64,000 nt of DNA from Streptomyces iranensis (GCF_017874715.1 NZ_JAGGLR010000004.1:372001-436000), one strand, 5' to 3'; positions 8,562 to 17,107 are shown, counted from the stretch's first letter. The notes: generated from the sequence alone by a model not told the origin. Program-made: numbers and translations.

Positions 8562-8759
8562 CGGTTGCCTCCGGGCCGTACGCGGAGGGGGCGGGCGGAC
8601 ACCGGCGACCGTTGAGCGCCGGTCGGCGAGCGTTCCAGTTCCAGGACGGATCGGGGGCGCCCCTCCTGCGGTCAGTCTCCGACCGCGGCCACGACCGGGG
8701 CTACGACCGGTGTCCTCCCTGCTGGTAGGCACATCCTCCCAGTCGCCCGCGAGCCCCCA

Positions 8760-8776
8760 ATAGGAAAGTTTCCTAT
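8760..8776. promoter_or_regulatory. Perfect 17-bp palindromic operator upstream of chitinase
   Basis: ATAGGAAA-G-TTTCCTAT: 8-base perfect arms around one base, ending 8 bases before the chitinase -35 box. The position suits repression or activation of the chitinase promoter. The cognate regulator is not assigned; ROK- or GntR-type sugar regulators are possible. Confidence 0.75.
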
Positions 8777-8784
8777 CCGACATC

Positions 8785-8813
8785 TTGTCGCGGCCATGCC
8801 GCCTCGCTAGGTT
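8785..8813 (+). promoter_or_regulatory. Chitinase promoter
   Basis: TTGTCG (8785-8790), 17-base spacer, TAGGTT (8808-8813). This fits the housekeeping HrdB-type consensus and leaves a leader of roughly 45 bases before the ATG at 8864. Confidence 0.6.
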
Positions 8814-8863
8814 CAGCTTCGCTCGACTTCCTCCCACCCCCCACCCAGGAGGCTCCATCAGCC

Positions 8864-9874
8864 ATGCCTCTTTCCAAGCCGACGCACCGCAGACTCGCCC
8901 TCGCCGCCGCCATCGGCCTGCTCGGCGCGGGCGCCGCCACGGCGGCCACCGCCCAGGCGGCGCCGCGCGCGGCGCACACCGCCGCCGCGCCCAGCGGGCT
9001 CAACGGCCCCTACCTCTACCTGGGTTGGGGCTCCCCGCCCAAGGCCACGGACGTCATGTCGGCCACCGGCACCCAGCAGTTCACGATGGCCTTCATGCTC
9101 TCCGACGGCGGCTGCAACCCCAAGTGGGACGGCTCCCGCGCGCTCACCGGCGGCAACGACCAGTCGACGATCAACTCCATCCGCTCGGCGGGCGGCGATG
9201 TCACCGTCTCCTTCGGCGGCTGGAGCGGTAACAAGCTGGGCGAGAAGTGCTCCTCCGCGTCCGCGCTCGCCGGCGCGTATCAGAAGGTCATCGACGCGTA
9301 CAAGCTCAAGTCGATCGACATCGACATCGAGTCGACCGAGTTCGAGAACGCCACGGTCCGCCAGCGCGTGATCGACGCGCTCAAGACGGTCAAGCAGAAG
9401 AACAGCGGCATCAAGGTGTACGTCACCTTCGGCACCACCACGACAGGGCCCGACTCCAACGGAAAGGATCTGGTCAAGCGCGGTGCCACGGCCGGGCTCG
9501 ACGTGGACGGCTGGGCGGTCATGCCGTTCGACTTCGGCCAGGGCTCGATCGACATGGCGGCGGCCACCAAGTCCGCGGTGGACGGTCTGAAGAACACGGT
9601 GGCCAGCGCGTACGGCCTCTCCTCCGACGCCGCCTACCGCAAGGTCGGCTTCTCCTCGATGAACGGCAAGACCGACGTCGCGGGCGAGACCATATCCCTG
9701 AACAACTTCAAGGACATGGTCTCCTACGCCAAGAGCCACCACCTGGCCCGCGTCAGCTTCTGGTCGCTCAACCGCGACCGCAAGTGCGGCTCCGGCACGG
9801 ACGGGGACGCGTGCAGCGGTATCGACCAGGGCACGTACGACTTCACCAAGGCGCTCGCGGGCTACACCGGCTGA
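8864..9874 (+). CDS. Secreted GH18 chitinase
   Basis: 336 residues. Residues 1-32 are a classical signal peptide (basic start, hydrophobic LALAAAIGLLGAGAA, cleavage near AQA-AP). The mature protein is a single GH18 barrel with the SxGG strand (VTVSFGGWSG, near 115) and the catalytic strand SIDIDIEST, giving D152-x-D154-x-E156; the usual DG before it is KS here. Glu156 is the expected acid and the substrate acetamido group assists catalysis. No chitin-binding or fibronectin module is present, so this is a minimal enzyme (ChiC/ChiD-like subfamily). Two tandem hairpin-forming repeats follow the stop. Confidence 0.92.
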   Translation: MPLSKPTHRRLALAAAIGLLGAGAATAATAQAAPRAAHTAAAPSGLNGPYLYLGWGSPPKATDVMSATGTQQFTMAFMLSDGGCNPKWDGSRALTGGNDQSTINSIRSAGGDVTVSFGGWSGNKLGEKCSSASALAGAYQKVIDAYKLKSIDIDIESTEFENATVRQRVIDALKTVKQKNSGIKVYVTFGTTTTGPDSNGKDLVKRGATAGLDVDGWAVMPFDFGQGSIDMAAATKSAVDGLKNTVASAYGLSSDAAYRKVGFSSMNGKTDVAGETISLNNFKDMVSYAKSHHLARVSFWSLNRDRKCGSGTDGDACSGIDQGTYDFTKALAGYTG

Positions 9875-9917
9875 CACCGGACCGGGCCCGTCCGTGACAC
9901 CGGACCGGGCCCGTCCG
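9873..9917. terminator. Tandem 22-bp repeat with hairpins after the chitinase
   Basis: The unit GACACCGGACCGGGCCCGTC plus CG occurs at 9873-9894 and 9896-9917. Each can fold through CGGAC/GTCCG arms around GGGCCC, and the first overlaps the chitinase stop codon. Probably a duplicated transcription terminator. Confidence 0.55.
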
Positions 9918-9962
9918 CCCACCGGGCGGCGTTCGATCAAGCGACCATCCAGGTCACGGGGA

Positions 9963-9992
9963 TTGACCTTCCGTTGAAGCCGACCTTACGGT
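9963..9992 (+). promoter_or_regulatory. Promoter of the ABC sugar operon
   Basis: TTGACC (9963-9968), 18-base spacer, TACGGT (9987-9992), about 40 bases before the solute-binding protein start at 10033, which has AAGGAGG at 10018-10024. Confidence 0.55.
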
Positions 9993-10032
9993 CAGCCCGC
10001 AGCCCACAGAGGCCAGCAAGGAGGTCGTGCCC

Positions 10033-11409
10033 GTGCGCCCCACCGCCCCACTGATCCTCGCCGCCACCCTCGCCGCCACCGCCGGACTCACATCCTGCGG
10101 TGGCGGTTCGGGCAGCGACCCGGACACCGTCAAGGTCGCCTACAACCGCTCCACCGACAACAAGATCCGCTTCAAGGACAACCATCTCGCCGAGGTCAAG
10201 AAGCAGTTCGAGAAGGCCAACCCCGGCAAGAAGGTCAAGCTGATCCCGATCCAGGCGCAGGACAACGACTACGCCACCAAGGTCCAGCAGATGATGCGGT
10301 CCCCCAAGACCGCCCCGGACCTGGTCTACGAGGACACCTTCCGGATCAACTCCGACATCAAGGCGGGCTATCTGCGCCCCCTGGACGAGTATCTGGCCAA
10401 GTGGAAGACCTGGGACCAGTTCGTCGACACCGCGAAGGCCGCGGCCAAGGCCGAGGACGGCAAGACGTACGGCGTCCCGGACGGTACCGACACCCGTGGC
10501 CTGTGGTTCAACAAGGAGATCTTCGCCAAGGCCGGGCTGCCCGCCGACTGGTCGCCCAAGAACTGGAACGAGATCCTCCAGGCGGCGCGCACGATCAAGA
10601 AGAAGGTCCCCGGCGTCACCCCGCTCAACGTCTACACCGGCAAGGCCCCGGGCGAGACCTCCGTGATGCAGGGCTTCGAGATGCTGCTGTACGGCACGGG
10701 TGAGGCGGGCGGGAACCCGCTCTACGACCCCGGCGCCAAGAAGTGGGTCACCGGCGGCAAGGGGTTCAGCGACGCCCTCGGCTTCCTCAAGACCGTCTAC
10801 TCGCAGAAGCTCGGCCCGGATATCTCCGACGCCCTCGACCCCAACGTCGGCACCACGGTCTTCAGCGAATGGCTCCCCGAGGGCAAACTGGCCATCGCCC
10901 TCGACGGCTCCTGGCTCGGCCAGAACTGGCTGAAGACCGGCGGCAAGCCCTGGCCCGAGTGGTCCAAGACCCTCGGCCAGGCCCCGATGCCCACGCAGCA
11001 CGGCCAGGCGCCCGGCAAGGTCAGCATGTCCGGCGGCTGGACGTGGGCGATCACCGCGAAGTCCAAGAACCCGGATCTGGCCTGGAAGTTCATCGAGCGG
11101 CTCCAGACCAAGGACAACGCGGTCACCTGGGACATCGTCGACGCGCAGATCGCGGTCCGCAAGGACGTCGCGCAGGACCCGAAGTACACCTCGTCCATGC
11201 CCGGCATCACCTTCTTCACGGGCCTGGTGAAGCACACCCACTACCGCCCCACCACCCCCGTCTATCCCCAGGTGTCCACGGCGATCGGCGAGGCGATGGA
11301 GGCGGCGACCACGGGTGACACCTCACCGGAGAAGGCCGCGAAGTCCTACGACGACCAGCTGAAGTCCATCGCCGACGGCGCCACGGTGGCGGCGGGCGGC
11401 CGGGGCTGA
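10033..11409 (+). CDS. ABC transporter sugar-binding lipoprotein
   Basis: 458 residues. The N-terminus has a lipobox, LTSC, with lipidated Cys22, followed by a Gly/Ser linker and a family 1 extracellular solute-binding domain (NPGKKVKLIPI, PDLVYEDTFRIN, GVPDGTDTRGLWFNKEIFAKAGLP, SMSGGWTWAIT). GTG at 10033 is preferred over GTG at 10027 because AAGGAGG is then 8 bases away rather than 2. The protein should capture an oligosaccharide outside the membrane and deliver it to the permeases. The MalF-type permease follows after 13 bases. No ATPase gene is present; Streptomyces sugar importers often share MsiK encoded elsewhere (known of the group). Confidence 0.92.
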   Translation: MRPTAPLILAATLAATAGLTSCGGGSGSDPDTVKVAYNRSTDNKIRFKDNHLAEVKKQFEKANPGKKVKLIPIQAQDNDYATKVQQMMRSPKTAPDLVYEDTFRINSDIKAGYLRPLDEYLAKWKTWDQFVDTAKAAAKAEDGKTYGVPDGTDTRGLWFNKEIFAKAGLPADWSPKNWNEILQAARTIKKKVPGVTPLNVYTGKAPGETSVMQGFEMLLYGTGEAGGNPLYDPGAKKWVTGGKGFSDALGFLKTVYSQKLGPDISDALDPNVGTTVFSEWLPEGKLAIALDGSWLGQNWLKTGGKPWPEWSKTLGQAPMPTQHGQAPGKVSMSGGWTWAITAKSKNPDLAWKFIERLQTKDNAVTWDIVDAQIAVRKDVAQDPKYTSSMPGITFFTGLVKHTHYRPTTPVYPQVSTAIGEAMEAATTGDTSPEKAAKSYDDQLKSIADGATVAAGGRG

Positions 11410-11422
11410 GGGCCGACCCCCG

Positions 11423-12340
11423 ATGGCAACCGCGACCAAGGTGGCGGCGGCCCCGACGGAGACCCCGGCCCGGCCGGGCCCCCGTCGCGGCCGCCCCCTG
11501 CGCTGGCTTCCGCTCGCCCCCGCCACCGTCATGCTGCTGCTCTTCCTCGGTGGCCCGATCGCCTACTGCGTCTATATCGCCTTCACCAATATGCAGCTCA
11601 CGGGCGCGTCCTCCACGGACTTCGTGGGCCTGGACAACTTCCAGCGCGCCTTCGGGGACGACGACTTCCGCAACGCGGTCGTCCTCACCCTCGTCTTCAC
11701 CCTGCTCTCCTCCCTCGTCGGCCAGAACACCCTCGGCCTGGCCCTGGCCGCCCTGATGCAGCGCGCCTCCCGGCCGGTGCGCACGCTGACCGGCTCGATC
11801 GTCATCGCGGCCTGGGTCGTCCCCGAGATCGTGGCGGGCTTCCTGCTGTACGCGTTCTTCCGCCGCGAGGGCACGCTCAACGCGCTGCTGGACTGGCTGG
11901 GCCTGCCGTCCCAGAACTGGCTCTACACGCTGCCCATCCTCGCCGTCTCCTTCGCCAACGTCTGGCGCGGCACGGCCTTCTCGATGCTCGTCTACTCCGC
12001 CGCCCTCTCGGAGATCCCCAAGGAGATCACCGAGGCGGCGGAGGTCGACGGCGCCGGCGGGCTGGGCCGCTTCTGGCACATCACCCTGCCGATGATCCGC
12101 CGCTCCATCGGCACCAATCTGATGCTGAACACCCTCCAGACGCTGTCGGTGTTCGGCCTCATCTGGGCCATGACCCGAGGCGGCCCGGGAAACCGCAGCC
12201 AGACCCTGCCGGTCTTCATGTACGACCAGGCGTTCAACAAGTCCCTGATCGGCTACGGCACGGCGGTGGCACTGCTGTTGCTGCTGGTGGGCGCGGTGTT
12301 CTCGGTGGTGTATCTGCGGCTGATGCGCGAGGAGGTCTGA
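11423..12340 (+). CDS. ABC sugar transporter permease, MalF type
   Basis: 305 residues with six predicted membrane helices (first LAPATVMLLLFLGGPIAY) and the cytoplasmic EAA loop EITEAAEVDGAGG, which docks the ATPase. It is co-transcribed with the lipoprotein gene. Its partner would normally be a MalG-type permease starting within a few bases of this stop codon, but the next gene is an oppositely oriented TetR regulator. A MalG-type gene is found at 27924, and the last bases here (12325-12341) recur in front of it. Confidence 0.92.
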   Translation: MATATKVAAAPTETPARPGPRRGRPLRWLPLAPATVMLLLFLGGPIAYCVYIAFTNMQLTGASSTDFVGLDNFQRAFGDDDFRNAVVLTLVFTLLSSLVGQNTLGLALAALMQRASRPVRTLTGSIVIAAWVVPEIVAGFLLYAFFRREGTLNALLDWLGLPSQNWLYTLPILAVSFANVWRGTAFSMLVYSAALSEIPKEITEAAEVDGAGGLGRFWHITLPMIRRSIGTNLMLNTLQTLSVFGLIWAMTRGGPGNRSQTLPVFMYDQAFNKSLIGYGTAVALLLLLVGAVFSVVYLRLMREEV

Positions 12341-12341
12341 G
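12325..12341 (+). repeat. 17-bp direct repeat, left copy (end of MalF-type permease)
   Basis: GCGCGAGGAGGTCTGAG, covering the last permease codons and stop. The same string with one mismatch (C for T) is at 27906-27922, where it forms the ribosome site of the MalG-type permease. The two copies bound the 15.6-kb block that separates the two permease genes. Confidence 0.7.
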
Positions 12342-12347
12342 CCGCGG

Positions 12348-13181
12348 TCAGCCACTGGCGCGGGTGCGCCGCCGGTAGGCCTTCTGTCTGCAGGCCGCCC
12401 CGCAGAACCGCGCGGGGCGGCCCGCACGGCTGGTGCGATCGCCGGGCAGCGGGCCACCGCACATCCCGCACCGATCGATTTCGTCACGCGTAACGGTGGC
12501 TCCGCCGTGCGCCTCCCCCGTTACGTTATGGGATTTCGTTACGGATCGCTCCGCTCGCAGTCCGTCGCACATCACCGCCGTCAGCACCCCGGTGCCGGGA
12601 CCGCGTGCCTGCTCCATGGCCGCACACCCCGCCACCAGCGCCTGTACGTCCGGCACTTCGACATCCGCCCTGACCGCTCCGGCTTCCTGGGAACGCCGGA
12701 GCAGCACCCTCAGCACGTCACCGAACTCGTGCCTGGCACCGGCCGCCGCCGCGTCGGGGATGCGGCCGGGCGACTCCCGGGCGAAGGCCTCGCACAGCGC
12801 ACGGTTGAGCGAAGCCTCCCCGACCACGCGCTCCAGGAAGCCGAAGAACGCCGCCCCCGGGTCGTCGGCCACGGCCAACGCCCGCCCCTCGGCGACGAAC
12901 CCCTCAACGCTGTCGGCTATCACCGCTTCGAAAAGGTCCTCCTTGGAGGGGAAGTGGCGGTACACCGTCCCGGCGCCCACCCCGGCCCGCGCGGCGATGG
13001 CGCCGAGCGGCGCCATGCGGCCCTCCGCCGCGAACGAGGCCCTGGCCGCGGCCAGTACCCGCGCCCTGTTCCGCCGCGCGTCGGCCCGCGAGGGCAGACC
13101 TTCCGGCGGCAGACCCTGCGGAGGCAGCCCTTGCGGAGGCAGCCCTTCACCATCTGCCGCGCCGTGCGCCGCTTCCCTCAC
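12348..13181 (-). CDS. TetR/AcrR regulator with C-terminal four-Cys zinc-binding tail
   Basis: 277 residues. Residues ~36-85 form a TetR helix-turn-helix (LGAIAARAGVGAGTVYRHF). The ligand domain runs to about 215, and a C-terminal tail carries CGMCG ... RFCGAACRQKAYRRR, a treble-clef-like C-x2-C ... C-x3-C zinc motif seen at the ends of some actinobacterial regulators. The N-terminus has an unusual GLPPQ repeat (about residues 14-30) from a 15-bp tandem repeat. GTG 13181 is the likely start, but a start nearer the helix-turn-helix cannot be excluded. Divergent to the NmrA-like gene, its probable target. Confidence 0.85.
   Translation of the reverse strand: MREAAHGAADGEGLPPQGLPPQGLPPEGLPSRADARRNRARVLAAARASFAAEGRMAPLGAIAARAGVGAGTVYRHFPSKEDLFEAVIADSVEGFVAEGRALAVADDPGAAFFGFLERVVGEASLNRALCEAFARESPGRIPDAAAAGARHEFGDVLRVLLRRSQEAGAVRADVEVPDVQALVAGCAAMEQARGPGTGVLTAVMCDGLRAERSVTKSHNVTGEAHGGATVTRDEIDRCGMCGGPLPGDRTSRAGRPARFCGAACRQKAYRRRTRASG
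13090..13147. repeat. 15-bp tandem repeat in the TetR N-terminus
   Basis: Three to four imperfect units of GGCAGCCCTTGCGGA encode GLPPQ/GLPPE pentapeptides before the DNA-binding domain. Coding microsatellite; copy number may vary between strains. Confidence 0.65.
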
Positions 13182-13211
13182 TGTCTCCGTGCCCCTCTTC
13201 CTGATTCCTGA

Positions 13212-13252
13212 TTGACAAGCGGGTCAGCCGCTCCGGTACGTTAACCGGGTTA
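13212..13252. promoter_or_regulatory. Promoter and operator between TetR-zinc and NmrA-like genes
   Basis: TTGACA (13212-13217) with TACGTT 19 bases on (13237-13242) faces the NmrA-like gene. TAACC-G-GGTTA (13242-13252) is a perfect 11-bp palindrome at the -10 edge, a candidate operator for the divergent TetR protein. Confidence 0.5.
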
Positions 13253-13284
13253 CTCGTTCCGATTCTACTCGGGAGCCTTCCACT

Positions 13285-14190
13285 ATGACCCCCATGACGT
13301 CGAAGCGAACCATCCTGGTGACCGGCGCGACCGGTCAGCAGGGCGGCGCCACCGCGAGGCGACTGCTCGCGGACGGCCGGCACGTACGCGCGCTCACCCG
13401 GGACACCACCAGCCCCGCGGCACGCGCCCTCGCCTCGGCGGGCGCCGAATTGGTCGCGGGCGACCTGGACGACCGCGCCTCGCTCGACGCGGCGGCCCGC
13501 GGAGCCCACGGTGTCTTCAGCGTCCAGCCCACCCCCGGCATGCCGGGCCTGCCCGCGGAATACGGACCGGACGACGAGGTACGGCGGGGTGGGAACGTGG
13601 CGGCCGCCGCGCTGGCGGCCGGGGCCCGACTCCTCGTCTACGCCTCCGCGTTCGGCGCCGATGTCGACAGCGGGCTGTCGACGCTGGAGAGCAAGCGGCA
13701 CATCGAGGAGCACATCGGCTCGATCGGCATGCCCGCGACCGTCCTGCGGCCCGCGTCCTTCATGGAAAACCTCGTCCACCCCACCTGGGGTCTGCGGGGC
13801 GGCGCCCTGGCCACCCCCTACGACCCGGACACCCGCCAGCAGTTCATCGCGCTGTCCGACGTCGCGGCCTTCGCCGCCCTCGCCTTCGACGACCCCGACC
13901 GCTTCCGCTCCCGCGCCTTCGATCTGGCGGGCGACACCCTCACCCCGCCGGAGACCGCCGCCGCCATCAGCCGGGCCACAGGGCAGGAGGTCCCGTACGT
14001 CCATATCCCCCTCGATGCCGTACGCGCCCAGAGCGAGGAGGCGGCCCGCGGCATCCAGTCCCTCAACGACGGTATCTACCCCTTGGTCGACATCGAGTCC
14101 CTGCGCGCTCTCCACCCCGGCCTGCTCACCTTCGAGGACTGGCTGACCCACCACGGCGCGGCCCGCCTCAAGGCCCTGCTGAACGCCTGA
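13285..14190 (+). CDS. NmrA-family NAD(P)-binding protein
   Basis: 301 residues, an atypical short-chain dehydrogenase (NmrA/HSCARG) with the nucleotide motif GATGQQGG at 13-20, a VFSVQPTPGMPGL substrate-side loop, and RPASFMENLV in the place of the usual Tyr-Lys active site. Such proteins act as redox sensors or NAD(P)H-dependent reductases, so substrate is unknown. It follows a promoter with a likely TetR operator and is probably repressed by the divergent gene. Confidence 0.88.
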   Translation: MTPMTSKRTILVTGATGQQGGATARRLLADGRHVRALTRDTTSPAARALASAGAELVAGDLDDRASLDAAARGAHGVFSVQPTPGMPGLPAEYGPDDEVRRGGNVAAAALAAGARLLVYASAFGADVDSGLSTLESKRHIEEHIGSIGMPATVLRPASFMENLVHPTWGLRGGALATPYDPDTRQQFIALSDVAAFAALAFDDPDRFRSRAFDLAGDTLTPPETAAAISRATGQEVPYVHIPLDAVRAQSEEAARGIQSLNDGIYPLVDIESLRALHPGLLTFEDWLTHHGAARLKALLNA

Positions 14191-14202
14191 CGCACTTGGC
14201 AG

Positions 14203-15324
14203 TCAGGATGGCTGGACTTCGTCGAAGAGGGCGAGGGCTTGGGCGGGGTCCGGGCTCACGAGGCGTTCCAGACCGGCCGTCGTGATCTTCGCCCACCTGC
14301 CGGCCCGTTCCCACATCCGTTCCTCGAAGGCGCGGACGGCCTCGTCCAGATCTCCGGGGCCGGTGGCGGCGATGGACTCGGCGAGTTCGGCGCCTTCCAG
14401 CATCGCGAGGTTCGCGCCCGCCCCCAAGGGGGGCATCAGATGGGCGGCGTCGCCCAGTAGCGTCACCCCGGAGACGTGGGTCCAGGTGTGGGACACGGGC
14501 AGGACGTAGAGGGGGCGGTGTACGAAAGCGGTGCCGTGGCGGAGGAGGTCGAGGACGGGAGCGGCCCAGCCGTCGAACAGCGCCAGCAGGCTCGATCGCA
14601 CGGCCTCGACGTCGGTCGGGTCCAGGTCAGTGTGCCAGTCCAACTCCGCGCGGAACTGGGCGTACACCTTGGCATGGCCGCCGCTGTTGCGCTGGGCGAC
14701 GAGAGCTCGGTTCACGCCGTACACGGCCACGGAACCGTCGCCGATCAGCCGGGCGAGGCCGGGATGGCGGGTGTCGACGTCGTCCAGTGAGGTCTCGACC
14801 GAGGTGACGCCGGTGTAGTGCGGCGTCACCGACGAGACCGCCGGGCGGATCCGGGACCAGCCGCCGTCCGCGCCGACCACCAGGTCGAACGTCTCCTGTC
14901 GTCCGTCCGCGAACTGGACCAGTACGCCATCCCTGGTCCCCGGCACCACCTCCGTCACGCCCTCCCCCCACCGGACGTCGAGAGGGCCGAGCAGCAGATC
15001 ACGGAGTTGCCCGCGGTCGATCTCGGGATTGGCCCGGTCATCCGGACGGGGTCGCCAGTCGCGCAGGACGGTCCCGTCCGCGTCCAGGATGCGCATGGCC
15101 TGCCCCTCGGGACGGGACAGCGCCTGGAACTCCGCCAGCAGCCCCGCCTTGTCCAGCGCGCGCTGGCCCAGCCCTTCGTGCAGGTCCAGCGCGCCGCCCG
15201 GGGGGCGGGCGTCGGGGGCGGGATCGCGTTCGAGGACGGCGACGGGGTAATCGTGGCGGTGCAGGACGCGGGCGAAGGTAAGGCTGGCAGGGCCGCCCCC
15301 GACCACGGCGATACGATGTCTCAT
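14203..15324 (-). CDS. FAD-dependent monooxygenase, TetX-like
   Basis: 373 residues. N-terminal FAD dinucleotide fold (VVGGGPASLTFARVL), RGQLRDLL, the DG motif (LVVGADGGWSRIR) and the second FAD motif GVTLLGDAAHLMPPLGAG. This class A flavin hydroxylase layout is close to TetX-type tetracycline destructases and related aromatic hydroxylases. It should use NADPH and O2 to hydroxylate a small hydrophobic compound. ATG 15324 has no ribosome site and the -10-like region is adjacent, so a leaderless message is possible. Divergent from a TetR-type repressor with a palindrome between them. Confidence 0.88.
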   Translation of the reverse strand: MRHRIAVVGGGPASLTFARVLHRHDYPVAVLERDPAPDARPPGGALDLHEGLGQRALDKAGLLAEFQALSRPEGQAMRILDADGTVLRDWRPRPDDRANPEIDRGQLRDLLLGPLDVRWGEGVTEVVPGTRDGVLVQFADGRQETFDLVVGADGGWSRIRPAVSSVTPHYTGVTSVETSLDDVDTRHPGLARLIGDGSVAVYGVNRALVAQRNSGGHAKVYAQFRAELDWHTDLDPTDVEAVRSSLLALFDGWAAPVLDLLRHGTAFVHRPLYVLPVSHTWTHVSGVTLLGDAAHLMPPLGAGANLAMLEGAELAESIAATGPGDLDEAVRAFEERMWERAGRWAKITTAGLERLVSPDPAQALALFDEVQPS

Positions 15325-15328
15325 GCCA

Positions 15329-15339
15329 ATACACTGTAT
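15329..15339. promoter_or_regulatory. Operator palindrome in TetX-like/TetR divergent region
   Basis: ATACA-C-TGTAT, an 11-bp perfect palindrome 5 bases upstream of the monooxygenase ATG. A related half-site, ATACGGTGT (15364-15372), lies just before the regulator start. Two sites in a 52-base divergent region suit joint autorepression by the TetR protein. Confidence 0.6.
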
Positions 15340-15376
15340 TTCTTCATTACGACGCATCGCAACATACGGTGTGACC

Positions 15377-16084
15377 ATGACTGTGTGGGACCGGCCTGAG
15401 CCGCCGATTCGCCCCGTGCCGCTCGACCGGGAGCGGATCGTCGCCGCCGCCATCGCGCTGGCCGACGAGGGCGGGCTGGGAGCGGTGTCGTTGCGCAAGG
15501 TCGCCGCCCGGCTGAACGCGGGGCCGATGCGGCTGTACGGATACATCTCCACCAAGGAGGAACTGTTCGACCTCATGGTGGACGAGGCCCAGGCCGAGAT
15601 ACTCCCCGATGAGCAGCCCGGTGACTGGCGGGAGGCGCTGCGCGTCCTCGCCCACCGCACCAGGCGGACCGCTCTCCGGCACGAATGGCTGGCCGATCTG
15701 CTCGGCGGCCGCCCGACCCTGGGCCCGAACGGCCTCGCCGTGACCGAGGCCACGCTGGCCGCCCTCGACGGCCTCGCCGACGTCGACACCGTCATGCGCG
15801 CCGTGGAGACTGTCAGCGCCTACTTCACCGGCGCGATCAGGCGCGAGATCGCGAACCTGCGGGCCGAGCGCGCCACGGGCCTTTCCAAGCGCGACTGGCA
15901 GCGCGCCTCCGGCCCGCATGTGACGAGAATGCTGGCCACGGGCCGCTTCCCGGCGCTGGCCAAGGCCGTGTACGACGGCACGGACGTGGACGCCGAGACA
16001 TCCTTCGCGACCGGCCTGGACTGGGTCCTCGACGCCGTGGCCGCCAAACTCAAATCAGGAGACGCCGGGTCAGCCGTGGACTAG
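15377..16084 (+). CDS. TetR-family repressor (TetR_C tetracycline-repressor type)
   Basis: 235 residues. The helix-turn-helix lies at about 35-75 (VSLRKVAARLNAGPMRLYGYI), with LYGYI in place of the classic LYRHF. The C-terminal domain resembles the TetR(B)/TetR_C class (HEWLADLLGGRPTLGPNGL) that binds planar polyketide drugs. ATG 15377 gives the shortest intact N-terminus. Its divergent partner is a TetX-like flavin monooxygenase, so a drug-inducible detoxification pair is a fair inference; the actual ligand is unknown. Confidence 0.88.
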   Translation: MTVWDRPEPPIRPVPLDRERIVAAAIALADEGGLGAVSLRKVAARLNAGPMRLYGYISTKEELFDLMVDEAQAEILPDEQPGDWREALRVLAHRTRRTALRHEWLADLLGGRPTLGPNGLAVTEATLAALDGLADVDTVMRAVETVSAYFTGAIRREIANLRAERATGLSKRDWQRASGPHVTRMLATGRFPALAKAVYDGTDVDAETSFATGLDWVLDAVAAKLKSGDAGSAVD

Positions 16085-16126
16085 CCTCGCGAGGTTGCCC
16101 TTTCGCGCCTTCAGGAGGAGACCGCC

Positions 16127-17107
16127 ATGGCCGAGCCGTTCCCGCCCGTCGAACCGTACGCGCAAGGCCTCCTCGAGGTCGGCGACGGAAACCGGATCTA
16201 CTGGGAGACCAGCGGGAACCCCCAGGGGAAGGCGGCCTTGTGGGTGCACGGCGGCCCCGGCAGCGGAGGGCGCCGCGGCGCGCGCACGATGTTCGATCCC
16301 GAGGTCTTCCGGATCGTCCTGTTCGACCAGCGCGGCTGCGGTGAAAGCCTGCCTCACGCCTCCGACCCGTCCGTCGGCCTCGACCACAACACCACCGACC
16401 ACCTCATCGCCGATATGGAGCGACTGCGCGAGCACTTGGGCATCGACCGCTGGCTCCTCTACGGCGGCTCCTGGGGCTCGACGCTGATCCTCGCCTACGC
16501 CGAGCGCTACCCCGAGCGGGTCTCCGAGATCGTCATCTCAGGCGTCACCATGACCCGGCCGGACGAGATCGACTGGCTCTACCACGGCGTCGGACGCCTG
16601 CTGCCCGGCCCCTGGGAGACGTTCCGCGACGCGGTGCCGGAGGCGGAGCGGGGCGGCAATCTCGTCGCGGCCTACGACCGGCTGGTGAGCAGCCCGGACG
16701 AGGCGGTCAGGGTCAACGCGGCGCGGGCCTGGTGCGCTTGGGAGGACGCGGTCATCGCCCACGAGGTCCTTGGGAGCCCCGGCTACTACAGCGACAAGAC
16801 CGACGACGCGCTGATGGCCTTCGTCCGGATCTGCGCCCACTACTTCGCCCACGCCGGGTGGCTCGAGGACGGCCAACTCCTCCGCGACGCGCACCGGCTG
16901 GCCGGTATCCCCGCGGTGCTGATCCATGGGCGACTCGACCTGGGCAGTCCGCTCAAGAGCGCGTGGGAGCTGTCCAAGGCCTGGCCGGACGCGGAGCTGA
17001 AGGTGATCGACGACTCGGGCCACACGGGCAGCCCCACGCTGCGGGACGCGGTCCTGGACGCGATCGCCCGCTTCGGCCGGTCACACCGTGCTGGGCTCCT
17101 GGGTTAG
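16127..17107 (+). CDS. pip: Prolyl aminopeptidase (proline iminopeptidase)
   Basis: 326 residues, alpha/beta hydrolase of peptidase family S33. Motifs: oxyanion HGGPGSGG (41-48), DQRGCGESLP (68-77), nucleophile elbow GGSWGS with Ser115, and a C-terminal His in DDSGHTGSP. It cleaves N-terminal proline from peptides in the cytoplasm. AGGAGG lies 10 bases before ATG 16127. The last 27 bases overlap the convergent DUF397 gene. A role in clearing peptides near the RiPP cluster is possible but not shown. Confidence 0.92.
   Translation: MAEPFPPVEPYAQGLLEVGDGNRIYWETSGNPQGKAALWVHGGPGSGGRRGARTMFDPEVFRIVLFDQRGCGESLPHASDPSVGLDHNTTDHLIADMERLREHLGIDRWLLYGGSWGSTLILAYAERYPERVSEIVISGVTMTRPDEIDWLYHGVGRLLPGPWETFRDAVPEAERGGNLVAAYDRLVSSPDEAVRVNAARAWCAWEDAVIAHEVLGSPGYYSDKTDDALMAFVRICAHYFAHAGWLEDGQLLRDAHRLAGIPAVLIHGRLDLGSPLKSAWELSKAWPDAELKVIDDSGHTGSPTLRDAVLDAIARFGRSHRAGLLG

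Larger units (their letters stand above)
8562..8863. promoter_or_regulatory. Divergent intergenic region GlxA regulator / chitinase
   Basis: 302 bases without a gene. It contains a 17-bp palindrome (8760-8776), a good chitinase promoter (8785-8813) and an AGGAGG site at about 8849 that lies unusually far (11 bases) from the chitinase ATG. Confidence 0.6.

Noticed and set aside
13090..13147. CRISPR-like short repeats
   Set aside because: Contiguous 15-bp units without spacers, in frame within a TetR gene, encoding GLPPQ; a coding tandem repeat.
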